A DNA stretch of 12,596 nt from positions 1 to 12,596 of the forward strand of contig DBMI01000029.1 of assembly GCA_002298165.1 (NCBI GenBank). Direction: 5' to 3'. This DNA is from Desulfarculales bacterium UBA702 (GTDB taxonomy: Bacteria; Desulfobacterota; Syntrophobacteria; Syntrophobacterales; Syntrophobacteraceae). This document shows positions 6,044 through 12,422 of this stretch, piece after piece. Within the stretch, counting starts at the first letter, position 1. Each line of letters starts with the position of its first letter. The position numbers were made by a program, and so were the translations under genes. Under the pieces are notes generated by a model. It had not been told where the DNA came from. It made no database searches and saw only the letters and a program-made list of their open reading frames with translations.

Positions 6044-6673
6044 TTGGAAGAAGCTCAAAAAAACATGTGGGACATGACGGTCCGGGAGCTGTTCGATGGC
6101 TGCAAGACCGGTCTGGCCCCCGAAAACGGCATGATGGTCTCGCGCCTTATGAAGGGCGGAACGGAACCGGTCGGGGCCCTGATCTTCGTCGTCGGACAGC
6201 AGGAAACACTTGACGTTATCGGCGCGGTCGACCAGCAGCTCACTATCTGGCAAAGCGGGGCCGGATCGAAGCGCTATCTCGATGAAAAAGACCGCATAGT
6301 CTTTGTTGCTTCCATACGCGGGACTTTCCTTTTCGGGGCATTCGCCTCTGATCCGCTAACCGGACACATTGAAATGCTCCCAGGCAAGAACGTCCCGACC
6401 GGGATGCGACATGCCGAAGCCCAGAAGAGTCTCGATGCCTTCGCCAAAAAGAAGGGCTGGATCGAGGTCCCCGACGCGAAAACGGTACTGGATATGCTCT
6501 CGCTTGCCATGATCGATCCTCCCGAGACCGAGGTTATCGACGCCTGGACGGATTCGGATCGGATACAGGCCGCAAGGTGGGCTGGGGCCGTGCATCTCCA
6601 GGCAAGCGACAACCAGGTGAGAATTCCACCAGTTCCTAACGTGCTGTTCAGTTTCATTCAGAGAAGAAAATAG
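6044..6673 (+). CDS. Early phage protein of unknown function
   Basis: A 209-aa protein from a TTG start, which is favoured because AAAGGGAGG lies 5-6 bases upstream; ATG 6065 is the alternative. The sequence is mixed alpha/beta with hydrophobic strands (PVGALIFVVGQQ, RIVFVASIRGTFLFG), an Ala/Lys-rich helix (AEAQKSLDAFAKKKGW) and a C-terminal strand ending in basic residues. No signal peptide, membrane helix or catalytic motif is obvious, and I do not recognise the family. It is followed by a long inverted repeat (6683-6724) that separates it from the next gene. Codon use resembles that of the transposase genes, so it belongs to the phage backbone rather than the AT-rich insert. Confidence 0.75.
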   Translation: MEEAQKNMWDMTVRELFDGCKTGLAPENGMMVSRLMKGGTEPVGALIFVVGQQETLDVIGAVDQQLTIWQSGAGSKRYLDEKDRIVFVASIRGTFLFGAFASDPLTGHIEMLPGKNVPTGMRHAEAQKSLDAFAKKKGWIEVPDAKTVLDMLSLAMIDPPETEVIDAWTDSDRIQAARWAGAVHLQASDNQVRIPPVPNVLFSFIQRRK

Positions 6674-6682
6674 GGGTCTTTT

Positions 6683-6724
6683 CGCGGGCCGGAAGGTGGC
6701 GGGGGCTTTTGATTCCGGCCCGCG
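6683..6724 (+). repeat. 12-bp perfect inverted repeat between genes
   Basis: CGCGGGCCGGAA (6683-6694) and TTCCGGCCCGCG (6713-6724) pair perfectly around an 18-base G-rich loop. There is no T-run after it, so it is not a standard intrinsic terminator. It ends three bases before the GGAGGGGG ribosome site of the next gene, so the stem could shape mRNA stability or translation there. Confidence 0.75.
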
Positions 6725-6741
6725 GTGGAGGGGGATGATAA

Positions 6742-6993
6742 ATGGATACGATCACGCACATTTCGCGGGATTTAATCGTAACGACGGATGATTACCTGGA
6801 CAGGCTTGCCGAGACCTTTAGCCGGCTCAAGATAAACCGGCTCCTGGGCGGCCTGACTTTTGGGCAGTATATCTCCAATCCGGACAAATACGACGAACTG
6901 GCCGGGCACCTGCTCGCCGGAAACGGCCTTCAAGCAAATGACCGGATCACCGGCCTGCTCCTCGTCGAATTGCCCGGAGCGGCCAATGCCTAG
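6742..6993 (+). CDS. Small early protein of unknown function
   Basis: An 83-aa acidic-to-neutral protein with a strong ribosome site (GGAGGGGG about 7 bases upstream of ATG). It is predicted helical (DDYLDRLAETFSRLKINRLL) with a hydrophobic end (ITGLLLVELPGA). No motif is recognised. It sits directly downstream of a 12-bp hairpin, and its TAG overlaps the next start, which marks it as part of the operon. Confidence 0.7.
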   Translation: MDTITHISRDLIVTTDDYLDRLAETFSRLKINRLLGGLTFGQYISNPDKYDELAGHLLAGNGLQANDRITGLLLVELPGAANA

Positions 6994-7288
6994 CAGGGGA
7001 TTTTATGTTCGAAGGCTCTCCCATCATTTCATTGAGGAATGGCGGATGTGGAAAGGCGAAACGCCTACCCTGCCCCAAATCAATGAGATCCTGGGCGGCA
7101 GCCGCAAGGTCAATGGGCAACGGACGGTATTCGTCAGGGACGGATACGGCGACTACAAGCCCGAAAAACAGCTCGCGCAGTACTGGTCACATGAGGCCGG
7201 CGTGCTGATCCGCGTCGACCTGACCCATAGTATAGCGGTAACCATCATCACGCCGCAAAAGGACCGGATGGAGTTTGGCCGTGGCTAA
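6986..7288 (+). CDS. Small basic early protein of unknown function
   Basis: A 100-aa protein whose ATG overlaps the end of the upstream gene by 8 bases, with GGAG 6 bases before it. It is rich in Arg and aromatic residues (RGFYVRRLSHHFIEEWRMW) and contains a strand-turn pattern (GQRTVFVRDGYGDYK). It may bind nucleic acid or act as a small adaptor, but I recognise no family. The last codons overlap the start of the GemA-like gene. Confidence 0.7.
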   Translation: MPSRGFYVRRLSHHFIEEWRMWKGETPTLPQINEILGGSRKVNGQRTVFVRDGYGDYKPEKQLAQYWSHEAGVLIRVDLTHSIAVTIITPQKDRMEFGRG

Positions 7289-7958
7289 TTACTCGCCCAA
7301 AATCACAACGGCGCAGATCAAGATGATCCAAACGGTGCGCCGGTCGGCCGGGATCGACGACGACGTCTACTCCGAGATGAAAAAATCGGTCGGGGTATCT
7401 TCTACAACCGAACTCGATCAGCGCCGGTTCCAGGAACTGCTTCGCCGAATCAGCAAATTGCAAAAGAATGCAAGTCGGCGCCGCTCACAGCAGGAAACCG
7501 GAAGTAGGCAGCCATACAAAAAGGTCCATTCATCCGCGTACAAATCCGGCATGCACCTGGCCCCGGCTGAGGATAAGGCGCTTATGCTCTCGAAGATCGA
7601 GGCGATCCTCACCGACCTGAGCCTGCCCTGGTCCTATGCGGATGCCACGGCAAAGCGGATGTTCGGAGTCGACCTGCTCCGCTGGTGCGATGAGACCCAG
7701 ACCTATAAGGTGCTCCAGGCGCTCGCCGTCTATCAGAAGAGAAAGGCCGGCAAAATGGAGGAGGCCGCTTTTTACATTAAGGAACTCAGAAGCGATGGCT
7801 GCCAGTGCGGCGGAAGGAAAAAGTCCGGCCAGTCGCTTTGTTATGGCTGCTACAAAAAGCTCCCGGCGGATCTGGCAAAGGCACTCTGGCGCAAGCTCGG
7901 CAACGGCTATGAGCAGGCTTACGACCGGGCGGTGGCCTGGCTTACGGGAGAAGAATAA
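7281..7958 (+). CDS. GemA/gp16-like protein (DUF1018) with C-terminal zinc ribbon
   Basis: A 225-aa protein. The GTG start at 7281 is preferred because GGAG lies 7 bases upstream; TTG 7275 is too close to it. Residues about 5-60 (KITTAQIKMIQTVRRSAGI, DDVYSEMKKSVGV) and about 100-150 (YADATAKRMFGVDLLRWC) match the GemA/gp16 family of Mu-like phages, which in Mu alters host gene expression and DNA topology. Residues 174-225 add a zinc-ribbon-like module with Cys174, Cys176, Cys187 and Cys190, followed by KKLPADLAKALW. Mu GemA (171 aa) is shorter. The join may be a fusion with the ribbon type that recurs elsewhere in this operon. The gene overlaps both neighbours. Confidence 0.87.
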   Translation: MANYSPKITTAQIKMIQTVRRSAGIDDDVYSEMKKSVGVSSTTELDQRRFQELLRRISKLQKNASRRRSQQETGSRQPYKKVHSSAYKSGMHLAPAEDKALMLSKIEAILTDLSLPWSYADATAKRMFGVDLLRWCDETQTYKVLQALAVYQKRKAGKMEEAAFYIKELRSDGCQCGGRKKSGQSLCYGCYKKLPADLAKALWRKLGNGYEQAYDRAVAWLTGEE

Positions 7959-8728
7959 TGTCGAGCATGGCGGCATTATCCAACTATATGCGCTACGAAA
8001 ATCCGGACTGCGGAGACGCGTTCGGCGATCCGAGAAAACAGCCTCCGGAGCTTGCCCTTTGGGCTGATTGTCTGAGGGCTGCTTTCTGGGATTGGTTGCG
8101 GTGCCGGTGCCTGGGTGAGAAATGGGTGCATAGGGCCGATCTGCAAAACGCGGGAACCTTCGCGAAGGCATACGAAGAGAGCGCCCCAAAATGGTTTGCA
8201 TCAAATAATACTCGGGTCGGCTCCTTTCTTTTTTGCTGCTACCACCTGGATATCGAACCCAGGGCTGTGCGCCGGAGACTATCGGACTTAGAGCGCTTGA
8301 TCTCGAACATGAGCGAGACCGAGAGGCTGGACTTCTACAAGCGGTACTGGTGCGACTGTAACAACAAGAATATGGTGAAAATCCTCCCGGCAGAAGCACC
8401 ACAGCTTAGTCGGTACTGGAACAAGCACAACATTGCTCCCAGGCCCATGTCACATAACACCGGCACCGATGTTATGTCACATGGCGGGAGCGGTAGACCG
8501 CACAGAAAGTGCAAATCGTGCCGCAAGCTTAGAATAATCGCGGCAAAGGGCATGTGCGACAGGTGCCTTTACCGAATGGCGCACGGCCAATCGCGTCCGG
8601 AAAATGAAAACTGGATCGAGGAAGAACTCGCAAAACCGGACGCGGTAATCACGCGAAAAGTTCCGGGGGGGGGGCGCTTTATCGGAAGAGAACCATCATC
8701 CGATATCCGACGCCCGGCCTCCATATAA
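7958..8728 (+). CDS. Early phage protein with zinc ribbon, cut short at a G10 tract
   Basis: 256 aa as written. The ATG has GGGAGAAG upstream and overlaps the GemA stop. Residues about 30-135 are helical with many Trp and Cys residues (ELALWADCLRAAFWDWLRCR, then FYKRYWCDCNN). Residues 185-203 form a zinc ribbon, CX2C-X11-CX2C (CKSC...MCDRC), followed by LYRMAHG. Codons 237-239 lie in a ten-guanine run; after it the frame gives a short arginine-rich tail ending at 8728. The +1 frame instead continues through a second ribbon to 8846. The long N-terminal domain is unassigned. The current tail is probably not the ancestral C-terminus. Confidence 0.75.
   Translation: MSSMAALSNYMRYENPDCGDAFGDPRKQPPELALWADCLRAAFWDWLRCRCLGEKWVHRADLQNAGTFAKAYEESAPKWFASNNTRVGSFLFCCYHLDIEPRAVRRRLSDLERLISNMSETERLDFYKRYWCDCNNKNMVKILPAEAPQLSRYWNKHNIAPRPMSHNTGTDVMSHGGSGRPHRKCKSCRKLRIIAAKGMCDRCLYRMAHGQSRPENENWIEEELAKPDAVITRKVPGGGRFIGREPSSDIRRPASI
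8447..8482. repeat. Direct repeat ATGTCACAT with internal inverted repeat
   Basis: ATGTCACAT occurs at 8447-8455 and 8474-8482. ACATAAC (8452-8458) and GTTATGT (8471-8477) are reverse complements. It lies in the linker of the zinc-ribbon protein and encodes two MSH tripeptides. It may be chance or a small duplication. Confidence 0.5.
8665..8674 (+). repeat. Ten-guanine homopolymer tract
   Basis: G10 followed by CGCTTT. A length of 9 or 12 would fuse the upstream gene to the second zinc ribbon. The surrounding word resembles the G9 tract at 5626-5634, which is followed by CGCTGT. Confidence 0.9.
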
Positions 8729-8846
8729 AAAGCCGCTACTGAAATGTCGCCATTGCGGCCGCAAGCGGCCCAACGCGGGGCGGGGACTTTGCTGCAGGTG
8801 CTACTACACGGTTCGAAAGACTGAGGCCGGAGGCATGAATAAATGA
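8676..8846 (+). pseudogene. Second zinc ribbon, reachable only by frameshift at the G10 tract
   Basis: The frame is open from 8649 to the TGA at 8844-8846 and has no ATG, GTG or TTG, so it cannot start on its own. It reads ALSEENHHPISD and then a CX2C-X11-CX2C ribbon (CRHC...LCCRCYY) and TVRKTEAGG. The ribbon spacing equals that of the upstream gene and of the 9561 gene. Its TGA overlaps the ATG of the next gene (ATGA at 8843-8846), exactly as functional neighbours do in this operon. This indicates the real C-terminal end of the 7958 gene after a +1 shift or loss of one G. Confidence 0.65.
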
Positions 8847-9229
8847 CACAGGGCAATCGGAAAACCGCAAAGCTGGAGCTTTCCGAGCTGCACAAAAGCT
8901 GCCTCCGTATGATCGCGCGGCGCGACAGCGGCAATCCGGTTTCCTACAAGGACATCGCGGTCGCGCTGAACGTAAATGATCGCAAGATTCGCCAGGCCGT
9001 TGAGGACCTGGTGATGATCTTCCGACTGCCCATAGGGTCTTCTTACAGCTCGCGACGGCCCGGATACTTCTGGCTAAAGACACGCGAGGAGGCGCGGAAG
9101 GCCTCCGGAACGCTCATTCGCCACGGTGTCAAAATCATTCGGCGCGGCCAGATACTCGGCAAGTTGAGCGAAGAGGAAGTGCAGGGGCAGTTGAGGATAG
9201 AGTTTCCGGTATCCGGGCAGGAAAGGTAG
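8843..9229 (+). CDS. Winged-helix DNA-binding protein
   Basis: A 128-aa protein. Residues about 14-80 form a winged-helix unit: LHKSCLRMIARRDSGNPVS leads into YKDIAVALNVNDRKIRQAV as the HTH, with a wing ending in SSRRPGYFWL. A basic helix (EEARKASGTLIRHGVKIIRR) follows. The 'dR.iR..V..L......PI.S....GYf' pattern is typical of small phage replication or transcription regulators. The ATG overlaps the TGA of the frameshifted zinc-ribbon frame, while the unshifted stop lies 115 bases upstream. Coupling therefore appears to depend on the shifted frame, and its expression might vary with tract length. Confidence 0.75.
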   Translation: MTQGNRKTAKLELSELHKSCLRMIARRDSGNPVSYKDIAVALNVNDRKIRQAVEDLVMIFRLPIGSSYSSRRPGYFWLKTREEARKASGTLIRHGVKIIRRGQILGKLSEEEVQGQLRIEFPVSGQER

Positions 9230-9233
9230 GAAA

Positions 9234-9509
9234 ATGTCTAAAAAAGCATCCAGTGTGCAGCACGACCTCAAATGTCAGCAAAAATATTTTCATGAAATCT
9301 GGAACCGACAGAAAACGTTCGAGCTGCGGATCGATGATCGCAATTATCAAGTGGGTGACTTCGTTTTGTTGAACGAATATGACTCACGGGGTCGCACAGG
9401 TCAGAAGATCTATGCCCAAATCAAATACGTGTTGAGGGAGGCCGGGCAGTTTGGTCTTATGCCGGGTTATTGCATTTTTTCAATTACGATTCTTCAGCAA
9501 ATCCAATAG
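9234..9509 (+). CDS. DUF3850-like (ASCH/PUA-fold) protein
   Basis: A 91-aa protein with GGTAGGA before the ATG. The series HDLKCQQKYFHEIWNRQKTF, ELRIDDRNYQVGDFVLLNEY and a final GLMPGYCIFSI matches the small DUF3850 family, related to ASCH/PUA-like RNA-binding barrels. The residues HDLK, FE.R..DR...VGD and GY are the family hallmarks. The cellular role is not established; nucleic-acid binding is inferred from the fold. The gene is AT-richer than its neighbours and is followed by a short stray repeat, so it may be a recent addition to the operon. Confidence 0.8.
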   Translation: MSKKASSVQHDLKCQQKYFHEIWNRQKTFELRIDDRNYQVGDFVLLNEYDSRGRTGQKIYAQIKYVLREAGQFGLMPGYCIFSITILQQIQ

Positions 9510-9517
9510 CACTTTAG

Positions 9518-9539
9518 CTCCGCGTCCTCTGCGGTGAAA
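9518..9539 (+). repeat. Stray intergenic word (GCGTCCTCTGCGGTGAAA type)
   Basis: The sequence CTCCGCGTCCTCTGCGGTGA followed by AA lies between two genes. I recall closely similar phrases as dispersed intergenic repeats in many environmental bacterial genomes. It contains a small dyad, CCGC...GCGG. The assignment is from memory and untested. Confidence 0.3.
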
Positions 9540-9560
9540 TGATTTTTGGAAGGTACAACG

Positions 9561-9833
9561 ATGTCCGTCTGCTCAAAGTGCATTAAGGAAAAGCCCATAT
9601 TTGCAAAGGGCCTGTGCTGCGCCTGTTACCACCGCGCAAGAAGAGAAAAGCTCGAACAAGAGGCGAGTGAAGAGAAAGAGCGCGAGGACTTCAGCGTATC
9701 GATTGATTTCCGGCCGATGTTGTACCTCCTGGAAGAAATCGAAAAGCGGGCTGCAGCCGAACTGCGCGATGTTGGGGCACAGATCCTTTGGGAACTCAAT
9801 AAATCAATAGGGAGCCAGAACAGTGAAAGTTAA
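9561..9833 (+). CDS. Small zinc-ribbon protein with helical tail
   Basis: A 90-aa protein from ATG 9561, chosen because GGAAGGT lies just upstream; an earlier in-frame TTG at 9546 has no such site. Residues 4-22 form CX2C-X11-CX2C (CSKC...LCCAC) followed by YHRARRE. This is the same spacing and the same 'KG[LM]CxxCYxR' signature as the ribbons at 7958 and 8676. A charged coiled helix (KLEQEASEEKERED) and an amphipathic C-terminus follow. It is an intact single-domain member of the family that is otherwise frameshifted here. It may be a protein-protein or DNA-contact adaptor. The end overlaps the start of gam. Confidence 0.75.
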   Translation: MSVCSKCIKEKPIFAKGLCCACYHRARREKLEQEASEEKEREDFSVSIDFRPMLYLLEEIEKRAAAELRDVGAQILWELNKSIGSQNSES

Positions 9834-10404
9834 TGACTGGAAAGACGTGGATGCGGCGCTCGAAGAAATGGGCCTACTCGACATCGAGATCGGGATCGCC
9901 CTCGCCTCCCTGGCGGAAAATCTGCACTCGATCATCAGCAAGCACTCCGCTCAGGTTGGGCCGCTGCAGAAAAAGCGCGAAGCAATCGAGGAGCTTGTGA
10001 ATGCTTTCTGCCTCCAAAATAAGGCAGAATTCGCCAAAAAGCGCAGCAAGCAGCTCGTATTCGGCAAGGTGGCCTTCAAGGTTAGCGAGAAAATAGAGTT
10101 TCTCGGTGCGCTTGAGGCGACGGTCATCGCTACCCTTAAAAAGCTCGGGCACACCGACTGTGTAAACACCAGGGAATCCGTCGACAAACAGGCAGCGAAG
10201 CAGCTTGAAGATAACGAACTCACCAGGTGCGGACTGCGTCGAACCAGGGAGGACAACTTCAGGATCGAGCCGAACCTGAAGGAGATAGCCAAGAAGATCG
10301 GCACTGACTGCCAGGCGACGATTCCCAGGCTAGACCTTGACAAAATCGTCAAGTTGATCGGCTCAGGGGAAAAAGAAGAATCGGCCGAAAAGGCAGCGGC
10401 CTGA
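9823..10404 (+). CDS. gam: Gam-like host-nuclease inhibitor
   Basis: A 193-aa protein, slightly longer than Mu Gam (174 aa), belonging to the Ku-like Gam family that coats double-strand DNA ends and protects phage DNA from exonucleases. The GTG start (GGGAG about 9 bases upstream) overlaps the previous gene. A long N-terminal coiled-coil (DIEIGIALASLAENLHSIIS to KREAIEELVNAFCLQN) leads into a beta section with the family pattern KRSKQLVFGKVAFKVSEKIE. A second helical part (ESVDKQAAKQLEDNE) and RRTREDNFRIEPN complete it. The tail is Glu/Ala-rich. Its place after the small early genes agrees with other Mu-like phages. Confidence 0.93.
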   Translation: MKVNDWKDVDAALEEMGLLDIEIGIALASLAENLHSIISKHSAQVGPLQKKREAIEELVNAFCLQNKAEFAKKRSKQLVFGKVAFKVSEKIEFLGALEATVIATLKKLGHTDCVNTRESVDKQAAKQLEDNELTRCGLRRTREDNFRIEPNLKEIAKKIGTDCQATIPRLDLDKIVKLIGSGEKEESAEKAAA

Positions 10405-10421
10405 CCGGGTTCAAAATCTCT

Positions 10422-10449
10422 TTGGGTGAAAAGGCGAAGCTGGTATATT
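10422..10449 (+). promoter_or_regulatory. Candidate promoter for the accessory cassette
   Basis: TTGGGT (10422-10427), a 16-base spacer and TATATT (10444-10449, 5 of 6 in the -10 consensus). It lies in a 101-base AT-rich gap, the only such gap inside the operon, just before the AT-richer DUF4747-like gene. This suggests that the cassette can be transcribed independently of the early promoter. Confidence 0.35.
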
Positions 10450-10505
10450 CGTAGGATTGTCTATGACTAGCATATTTCTATTTCACCTATGAGAGGGGAT
10501 CCGAA

Positions 10506-11366
10506 ATGGCACGATTAAAGAGCATCAGCGCTGGAGTATTAAACATCAAGATACACCCGCATTCACCCGAACGATATTTGGAACTGGTCAATGACTGCTA
10601 CGCAATAGGGCGGATCGTCAAAATAAGAGGTTCCGAGTGGGGTATGTTGGCTTCTGTACGTGAAATAGCCGAAGGAAGGCCGCTGGACGGGTTAGAAGGG
10701 TATTTTTACAGATTCATCAGCATTGACCAGTCTCAACCCTGGACTGACATAGAGACTCGTAAATTGTTAACGGATGAAGAGGGCGCGGTAATCCCTCAGA
10801 TCCCGGATAATCTAAAGCCGAATACGAGAGCAGTTTTCTTTGTGTTTCTGCCAAGAGCGCATCGATTAATTTTTGATAGCGACCAGCTTTCGCCTAGAGA
10901 CGCTTTCCGCCTTGTGAGTGGAATTCTTGCGGATGATGCTATAGTTCAAAAATATGGGGCTGTGGACGTTGAAATCGAGTCATCCAGAGAAGCAATCGAA
11001 AGGATACTCGCGCTCCGTTTGACAAAACTGGAAATCGTCCTATCGAGGCCGAACCAGGACGACATCGGTGGTCTCAAGGAAAAAATCCTTGCGCGGATGG
11101 AATCTCAGAATGCAAGAAACTGGACCGAAACATTATCAACCAGAGACGAAGATGGAATTAAACCGGACGAAGAGACCTTGGCGAAAATGGACGCTGCCTT
11201 ATCCAATGGGAGGGTCGTCGGATTTGGATACAGGGGGGAAGATAGGGTTAAAGAATCTACTATCAACCACCCTCTAGTGCAGAGAGATAGATATGATCCC
11301 GATCAAACGACCTTTTGGGCGGCTTTCAGGCAGCTTGCAGGGAGAATAGTTCGGTCGAGAAGATAG
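10506..11366 (+). CDS. DUF4747-like protein, accessory cargo
   Basis: A 286-aa protein with a strong ribosome site (GAGAGGGGA, then 6-7 bases). The N-terminus (VLNIKIHPHSPERYLELVND) with a following beta-rich core (EWGMLASVREIAEG, LEGYFYRFISID, AVFFVFLPRAHRLIF) and helix (DAFRLVSGILAD) resembles the DUF4747 family, whose function I do not know. The C-terminal third is charged and ends in basic residues. Base use is AT-richer than the surrounding phage genes (more TTA, ATA and AGA codons), and it sits behind a candidate promoter, so it looks like a horizontally gained moron. It is followed 2 bases later by a membrane protein. The pairing suggests a two-component anti-phage or exclusion function, which is inference. 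Confidence 0.75.
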   Translation: MARLKSISAGVLNIKIHPHSPERYLELVNDCYAIGRIVKIRGSEWGMLASVREIAEGRPLDGLEGYFYRFISIDQSQPWTDIETRKLLTDEEGAVIPQIPDNLKPNTRAVFFVFLPRAHRLIFDSDQLSPRDAFRLVSGILADDAIVQKYGAVDVEIESSREAIERILALRLTKLEIVLSRPNQDDIGGLKEKILARMESQNARNWTETLSTRDEDGIKPDEETLAKMDAALSNGRVVGFGYRGEDRVKESTINHPLVQRDRYDPDQTTFWAAFRQLAGRIVRSRR

Positions 11367-11368
11367 GC

Positions 11369-11899
11369 ATGAAAATGAGTCAGTACAAAGATGTATTCAG
11401 AAGTTTCAAATTGTATTTCAGTGTGTACGGAGGGGCGGCAAGCATCCTGTATTCACCGTATTTGCATGCCTCCATAATCATATCGGTAATAGTCTATCCT
11501 GTCTCTAGGAAATCAGATGCCCTCTGGTTCGATCTCGTAACGAGCATACTTCCCAATTTGCTAGGGTTTACCTTAGGTGGGTATGCGATCCTTCTGGCTT
11601 TTGGAAATGAGGGGTTCAGGGATCTTATCACTGGAAAAGAAAAAGACGGTTCCGCTTCACCTTTCATGAAAGTGAACGGTGCCTTTATCCATTTTATTGT
11701 TGTTCAGGCGGTTTCAATTCTTTACGCCGTGATTGGCAAGGTGGCAGAAATAACAAAGGGGATCGGAGCTTGGCTCGGATTTGTTCTGCTCATCTATTCT
11801 CTTTTTACAGCAGTTGCTGCTGGGTTGGCCATTCTTAACCTCGCCGACTGGTTTGATGATTATACAGGCAGGAACCGGGAGAGGCAAAAAAAACAGTAG
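11369..11899 (+). CDS. Small membrane protein, partner of the DUF4747-like gene
   Basis: A 176-aa protein from ATG 11369 (ATG 11375 is an alternative; both have weak ribosome sites), 2 bases after the upstream stop. It has four hydrophobic segments at residues about 31-46, 54-78, 104-126 and 133-157. The conserved-looking loop WFDLVTSILPNLLGFTLGGY precedes FGNEGFRDL. The tail is charged and ends at an A8 tract. I recall similar proteins with the 'ILPNLLGFTLGG' core in accessory regions, with no settled function. Like its neighbour it is AT-richer than the phage backbone. As a pair with a soluble protein it could be the membrane-acting part of an abortive-infection or exclusion pair. Confidence 0.75.
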   Translation: MKMSQYKDVFRSFKLYFSVYGGAASILYSPYLHASIIISVIVYPVSRKSDALWFDLVTSILPNLLGFTLGGYAILLAFGNEGFRDLITGKEKDGSASPFMKVNGAFIHFIVVQAVSILYAVIGKVAEITKGIGAWLGFVLLIYSLFTAVAAGLAILNLADWFDDYTGRNRERQKKQ

Positions 11900-11915
11900 A
11901 CCTTTGGATTCATTT

Positions 11916-12422
11916 ATGCGCGTAACCTGCCCATCGTGTTTTGCCATGCACAGCCTTGAGGCGCTTACAAATGATCCTGTGGCGCGCCAGGTCCTGGACG
12001 TTTTATCGAAGCTGCCGGGGCAGATCGCCAACCGCACCCCTGCTTATATGGCGCTCTTTCGAAACGGCAAAAACGGCCTCTCCTGGTCGCGAGCGCTCAG
12101 GATCATAACGCAGGTCCAGGACCTCGTATCAACGGGCACGGTTCGATTTAAAAAGAATGAAGAAAGGCCGGCTCCTGTCAGCTTATGGGCTGAGGCGATG
12201 GATATCACGATTGAGGCCCGGCCGGATGCACCAAAGGACCATCAATACCTCATAAAAGTAGCCTGGACGAATGCCGCTCCACTTGCGGCCAAAGCGGAGT
12301 CCAGTCGCGAGACTGAGCGAAGGCACCGGGTTGATGTTTACGAAGATGGTCCGCCCGCGACTGAAGAAGAACGCAGGGCTGTCCAAAACATGATCGGCCA
12401 GTTTTTGGGAAAAAAGGTGTAA
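11916..12422 (+). CDS. Conserved Mu-like early protein (MRVTCPxC type)
   Basis: A 168-aa protein from ATG 11916. The open frame extends upstream but overlaps the membrane gene, and the MRVTCPSC start matches the start I know from homologues in Mu-like prophages. After the single CPSC pair come helices (SLEALTNDPVARQVLDVLSK), a central LFRNGKNGLSWSRAL resembling the family's 'LFRP.K..LSWDRA', then RPAPVSLWAEAMD and HQYLIKVAW. The C-terminus is charged. The family is conserved in early or semi-essential regions, but its role is unknown to me; a DNA-related role is guessed. It returns to the base composition of the phage backbone and is the last gene before the terminator. Confidence 0.75.
   Translation: MRVTCPSCFAMHSLEALTNDPVARQVLDVLSKLPGQIANRTPAYMALFRNGKNGLSWSRALRIITQVQDLVSTGTVRFKKNEERPAPVSLWAEAMDITIEARPDAPKDHQYLIKVAWTNAAPLAAKAESSRETERRHRVDVYEDGPPATEEERRAVQNMIGQFLGKKV

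Noticed and set aside
6683..6724. Intrinsic terminator inside the operon
   Set aside because: The stem is strong but has no following T-run, and an 18-base loop is large.
7530..8402. 290-aa minus-strand open frame
   Set aside because: Antisense to GemA and the zinc-ribbon gene, low-complexity Ser/Arg/Pro sequence and no ribosome site. Taken as a shadow.
11886..11893. A8 tract at the end of the membrane protein gene as a frameshift site
   Set aside because: The gene ends normally two codons later and the next frame gains no domain, so no switch is indicated.
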